Positions 60,779 to 64,000 of a stretch of DNA of 64,000 nucleotides are shown here, piece after piece. The stretch is from Bryum argenteum (taxonomy: Eukaryota > Streptophyta > Bryopsida > Bryales > Bryaceae). The translations under genes and the position numbers were made by a program. The stretch spans positions 21,883,001-21,947,000 of the forward strand of contig CM073321.1 in assembly GCA_037043015.1 (NCBI GenBank). The letters run 5' to 3'. Below the pieces are notes generated by a model, which had not been told where the DNA came from, made no database searches, and saw only the letters and a list, made by a program, of their open reading frames with translations. Positions within the stretch are counted from its first letter, which is position 1. Each line of letters opens with the position of its first letter.

Positions 60779-61542
60779 TGTTAGACGGGGTACGGGTATG
60801 GAGATGCCCGAGGTATGAGAACGGGGAAGGTAAAGGTAGGAAACAGGGAGAAGACCGGGGCTTGGAGACGACGCTCACAATTACTCCCAGGGTCCGGGTA
60901 GGGTATGGCGGTCGTTGACCGGGCCGCAATCACCTAGTGATTAATTTGGTCGGGCGAGCCGATCCGAGCGGCCGAGTATGATCGAGGGGGTCAAGACCCG
61001 TGGTTCTGATCTCCCGGGTGACTCGTCCTTGGCTCACTTCTACGGCCACGTCTTGGTTCGGCGAGACAGATCCTTGGGGCGGGCGTTTGCGGCAGCAACA
61101 ACACAACCACGTGAGAGATTGAGACACCACGGCTCCGACTCGGTGACTACCACGGTGCCAAGGCCTCCGCAGATGACGAGCGCGCGATTAGAGGAGGGTA
61201 GTAGAAAATAGATAGAGGCGGGGTAAGATAGAATTGGGTGAGTCCTGTGTTTGCATTGAATTGGAGAATGCCGTAAGGCTACAAAGTTCGTGAGTACGCA
61301 CTCGTGGCTAACATCCTGTTCTAGCAATACAAGGAGTGCTATTGTATCATTCTACCCTTATTTATAATAAAACCTTAATCCCTTGCGCTGCCCTTCGACT
61401 TTCTTCGCTGTGTCCACGGTCTCGATCCTCGTGGTCCTCTGATCACTGTGTCCTTGGCCTCGAGCCCCGGGGTCGTCGTTAATTCCTGGTCTCCCCGTGG
61501 CTGTGGTCTTCGATGATGATACCCGTGGTTCGGCGGGTAACA
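60779..61542 (-). repeat. Gypsy right LTR (5' LTR of the element)
   Basis: 764 bp with TGTTACCC...CTAACA ends on the minus strand. It is followed inward by TTTTGGCGACCATGC, a primer-binding region shared with the fossil at 38872. Confidence 0.85.
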
Positions 61543-61680
61543 ACGTATAGTGAAGCTATGGTAATTTAGGTCTAGCCGAGCTAAATTGACAAGTAAACAA
61601 AAAAAGCAGATGGGTAAGCGACAAAAAAACAGGCATTCAGGTGGGATCGAGCTAAACGCCTAGGTGAATGTAGAACTTAC
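61543..61680 (-). other. Intron 2 of the E2 gene, upstream part, with palindrome
   Basis: Donor ATA|GTAAGT at 61680. A one-arm-degenerate palindrome, TTAGGTCT-AGC-CGAGCTAA, lies at 61566-61584 and a half-site (ATCGAGCTAAA) near 61647. The intron would be about 180 bp without the Gypsy element. Confidence 0.7.
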
Positions 61681-64000
61681 TATTCCTGGAAGCATGGGCT
61701 TTGTGCCTGCCATAATCGACAGAAATCTGTTGCCTGGAACGGTAAACATTCGCAATATACGAATGTAGAATTCCAAACGCAACTCGTTCTCGTTGATGCT
61801 GAAATCAAACTCCCTCTACGCTCCTGATCTTTGGTAAAGGGGAATTTTTGGGGCATAGAACGTCTCCGGAATGGATTCGATGAGATCGGCTACCTGGTGG
61901 GTTCTCTTCACGAGAAACGAGAGTGGAATGAGGTGTTTGTCCACGACCTTTCCCTCCAAGATACTGTTGAAACGCTCATTGTTCGCAGGAGCGTAGTGGA
62001 CAGTCTTCGACTTGTACAAATCTTTGAACACGTTGAAATATACGACGGCCTGGCAATGCCGATCGGTTGTCTCCGTAATAAATAGCAAGACGTCAGGATT
62101 CTTTATAGAGGGGTCAAACACAGAATCCTTCCAAGCATTCAGGAAGTCATTGAAGTAGACATTCGAAGTGTCGTCCACTCTACTACTATGGCCCGGGACG
62201 CATCTGAGGTCGATAATACCCAATGCGCACCTTCCATCGTCCCAAGTATATCCATTATCCCAGCCATCGAATTGAAAGGTCTCAGCATCAAACATTCGTG
62301 TGCGAAGTTCCGGAGTTGGCAGCGAAAAATCCCCTTTCACTTCCAAAAATTTCTTGAAGAACTCCGCAGCGTACTCGGAGATCTGTTCGGAACTCTTGTT
62401 CTTCGTCATCTTCTGGCAGTAGTCGGTAAAGAAGCTGTCTCCGGGAACGGAAAGGAGCATCAACATAGTCTGCCGGTTGACGTTGTAATCGCACTTAAAC
62501 TCATTCCTCTTGTCAACAACAAAGTTGTCAGTACTGTCAAATAACCCGAGAGCAGGCTTGATGTAGTGGAACTCTTTGGCAACACATTTTTTCCTCTTGC
62601 GCTTCTCCATCCACATCTTTATGGCAACGCACTCCCAGTAGTTGACCTTTGACTTCTTGAACAACACCTTCGGATAGGGTAGATCCCGATTGGGAGTCTT
62701 ATTCAGAAGATGTTGCGTAAGAGTCTTTAAGTCGTGCTCCTCCAATCCTGACATGCACTTGAAGGTATTGCGGGTCAAGACAGTATCCTTGGATTTTGAG
62801 GCCCAATCTTGCGCTCGGTTGAAAGGCTCGCAAGTGTCGGGGTCAATCAATTCTCCTAGCCCGTTTGCAATGGTAACATTGGACCACAGTTGGTATACTT
62901 CCTCGAATGTAGTGATAAGTTCCAATTCGTCGAGGAGGTCCGATGGCTTTAACAGCTTGTCGAGTGATTTGGTGTTGATGCTCATGAAGCGTTTCACCAC
63001 AGCCTCCTCAAACTCCTGAAGAGGAGAGCAACTTCATTAAAAAACATGAAGTGATGATAGTAATCGTTTAAATCTACGCGAATTTAGCTCGATTCGAGCT
63101 AAACGCCCTGAATTTAGCTCGGATCGAGCTAAATTCGCGTAGATTCAAACGTACGAATGGTTCAGAATGAGTCGAGTTGAAAGGTGCACTATTACTAAGA
63201 TAACTTTGTTGCAGATAGAGAAAAACTGTGTTGCAAGACGTACCTCATACTTCCGCCGGGCGATAGTTTGTTCGACAGTTGCACGAACGGACTTGGGCTT
63301 CGGACCACACTTCGCGGGCGACCCGTATTCCAACCAAACACTCCTCGCGCCCAAGATATTTGTGCCCCAACAAGGTGTGAACGTTCCGGTGTTGTTGGTC
63401 TTTTTAGCCATGATGGACACGTCCATGATCATTTTCGCGTCAGAATGCCAAACAATTTGTGCCCGCCAAGTCTTCAAGGCAGTAATCTTATCAGCTGCAA
63501 TTCTAGCCTCCATGATCAGCTCCTTTGCTGCTTGAACATGATGTTGCCCATTGATGACACGGAAATTGCACTTTGAGGCGAGTAGTTCATCCCAGTCCCA
63601 TGTCTCAGGGGCCTTATCCATCACCAGCATAATGATGATGGTCTGCCTCAAGTTCAAATCGATTGCGTTTGTCAATATGTTTTTGTAATGCACAACTCCA
63701 GCGGTCTCCAGCTTCCGGACGATATACCGCGCATCACCATTCACAAGGAGATCGATAGACACGTTGACTGGAGGAGAGTCCTTCCCAAAAACGTAACAAG
63801 GCCCAAACTTCTCCCAGAAATCCTTCAAGGTCTTACTTGCTGCTTCGTAATCGATATCCTCCTCGGTTGAGGCGTGCTTCATAATAGGATTCAAGTAAGT
63901 GAGAGTACTGCCCCCCAAATTACTCTTGGATCTCTTCCCCTTCTTAACTGGGGATGGGTTTGAGTTGCGACGTTTCTTTGAGGCCGAAGGAGTTGCCTCA
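61681..64000 (-). pseudogene. E2 ParB-like / amino-methyltransferase-like protein, exons 1-2 (runs off the window)
   Basis: Exon 1 (from beyond 64000 to 63244) has a basic stretch (KKRRNSNPSPVKKGKR, nuclear signal-like), an acidic-hydrophobic region, and the ParB/DGQHR-like core NFRVINGQHHVQAAKEL near 63550. Intron 1 (63016-63243, phase 0) follows RRKYE. Exon 2 (63015-61681) reads EFEEAVVKRFMS, then ALGIIDLRCVPGHS and PDVLLFITETTD, like motif IV and the next strand of beta-class amino-methyltransferases, then FYIRILRMFTVPGNRFLSIMAG, like the 'L...LI..F..PGD.VLDPFAGSG' motif X-I region. The usual catalytic DPPY is not present (IDLR) and motif I is degenerate, so the domain is probably inactive or diverged. 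One stop lies at 61816. The pair with E1 is clear throughout. Confidence 0.62.
63016..63243 (-). other. Intron 1 of the E2 gene, with two palindromes in a long hairpin
   Basis: Donor GAG|GTACGT and acceptor TCTTCAG|GAG. Two perfect palindromes, TTAGCTCG-ATT-CGAGCTAA (63084-63102) and TTAGCTCG-GAT-CGAGCTAA (63114-63132). Around them, 63071-63091 and 63125-63145 are perfect 21-base inverted arms. Confidence 0.85.

Larger units (their letters stand above)
51810..61542 (-). mobile_element. Ty3/Gypsy LTR retrotransposon fossil in intron 2 of the E2 gene
   Basis: Ends are TG...CA, with an exact 5-bp duplication ACGTA at 51805-51809 and 61543-61547. The right LTR is 60779-61542; the left LTR copy starts at 51810 and is shorter. 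Parts on the minus strand, right to left: gag (about 60680-59790), aspartic protease (LVDGGSGVNVM, about 58960), reverse transcriptase (about 58250-57270), RNase H (57233-56700), integrase (53300-52730). Reverse transcriptase before integrase defines Ty3/Gypsy. The aligned part of the LTRs differs by roughly 6-7%, suggesting about 5 million years. Broken in several places and split by another insertion. Confidence 0.88.

Noticed and set aside
1-64000. tRNA or rRNA genes
   Set aside because: No cloverleaf with A and B boxes and no rRNA core sequence noticed on either strand by eye.

Overview
This window looks like repeat-rich nuclear DNA of a plant. An Arabidopsis-type telomeric repeat (TTTAGGG) lies inside it, the introns are GT-AG, and Copia, Ty3/Gypsy, CACTA and hAT-like elements fill it. 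The DUF7869-type transposase and the ParB/methyltransferase-like genes are not what I would expect in a typical flowering plant, so a non-seed plant or charophyte is my guess (inference). I see no clear single-copy host gene, rRNA, tRNA or CRISPR array.

Layout. A CACTA element A runs from before base 1 to its terminus at 32145. Into it went a Copia element (952-30314, target duplication CATCT). Into the Copia leader went a ~23.6 kb DNA element, E1 (about 1648-25296). E1 holds a DUF7869 transposase-like gene on the minus strand (2072-4902), a divergent ParB/methyltransferase-like gene on the plus strand (16565-22527) and an FCP1-like phosphatase relative (23066-23906). Between them lie AT-rich DNA, an interstitial telomeric tract, a BTB fragment and a possible RING/oxygenase-like gene. 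From 32146 come unassigned DNA, a second CACTA transposase (B, 33760-37250, minus), and a fossil LTR element (about 38059-47310) split by a 7.35 kb hAT-like element (39407-46756) built of nested inverted repeats. From 47806 to the right edge lies E2, a relative of E1 on the minus strand, with the same gene order (ParB/methyltransferase-like, Gly/Arg-rich and coiled-coil part, FCP1-like). A 9.7 kb Ty3/Gypsy fossil (51810-61542, target duplication ACGTA) sits in its second intron and itself carries an LTR-type insertion (53304-56694, target duplication GGTAC).

The most interesting signal is the E1/E2 pair. Each has its own 19-bp palindrome with the same 8-3-8 architecture: TATCGTCG-NNN-CGACGATA in E1 and TTAGCTCG-NNN-CGAGCTAA in E2. 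In E1, 13 copies lie upstream of the transposase-like gene and 12 upstream of the ParB/methyltransferase-like gene. In both elements a cognate palindrome sits in the same two introns, and further copies lie in the coding frame. The ParB-like protein joined to an amino-methyltransferase-like domain is a natural candidate to recognise or modify these sites. I infer a mobile element whose protein and palindrome have co-diverged. Both copies here look decayed: frames are mostly open but carry several stop codons.

All homology statements are by eye from motifs; no search was run.
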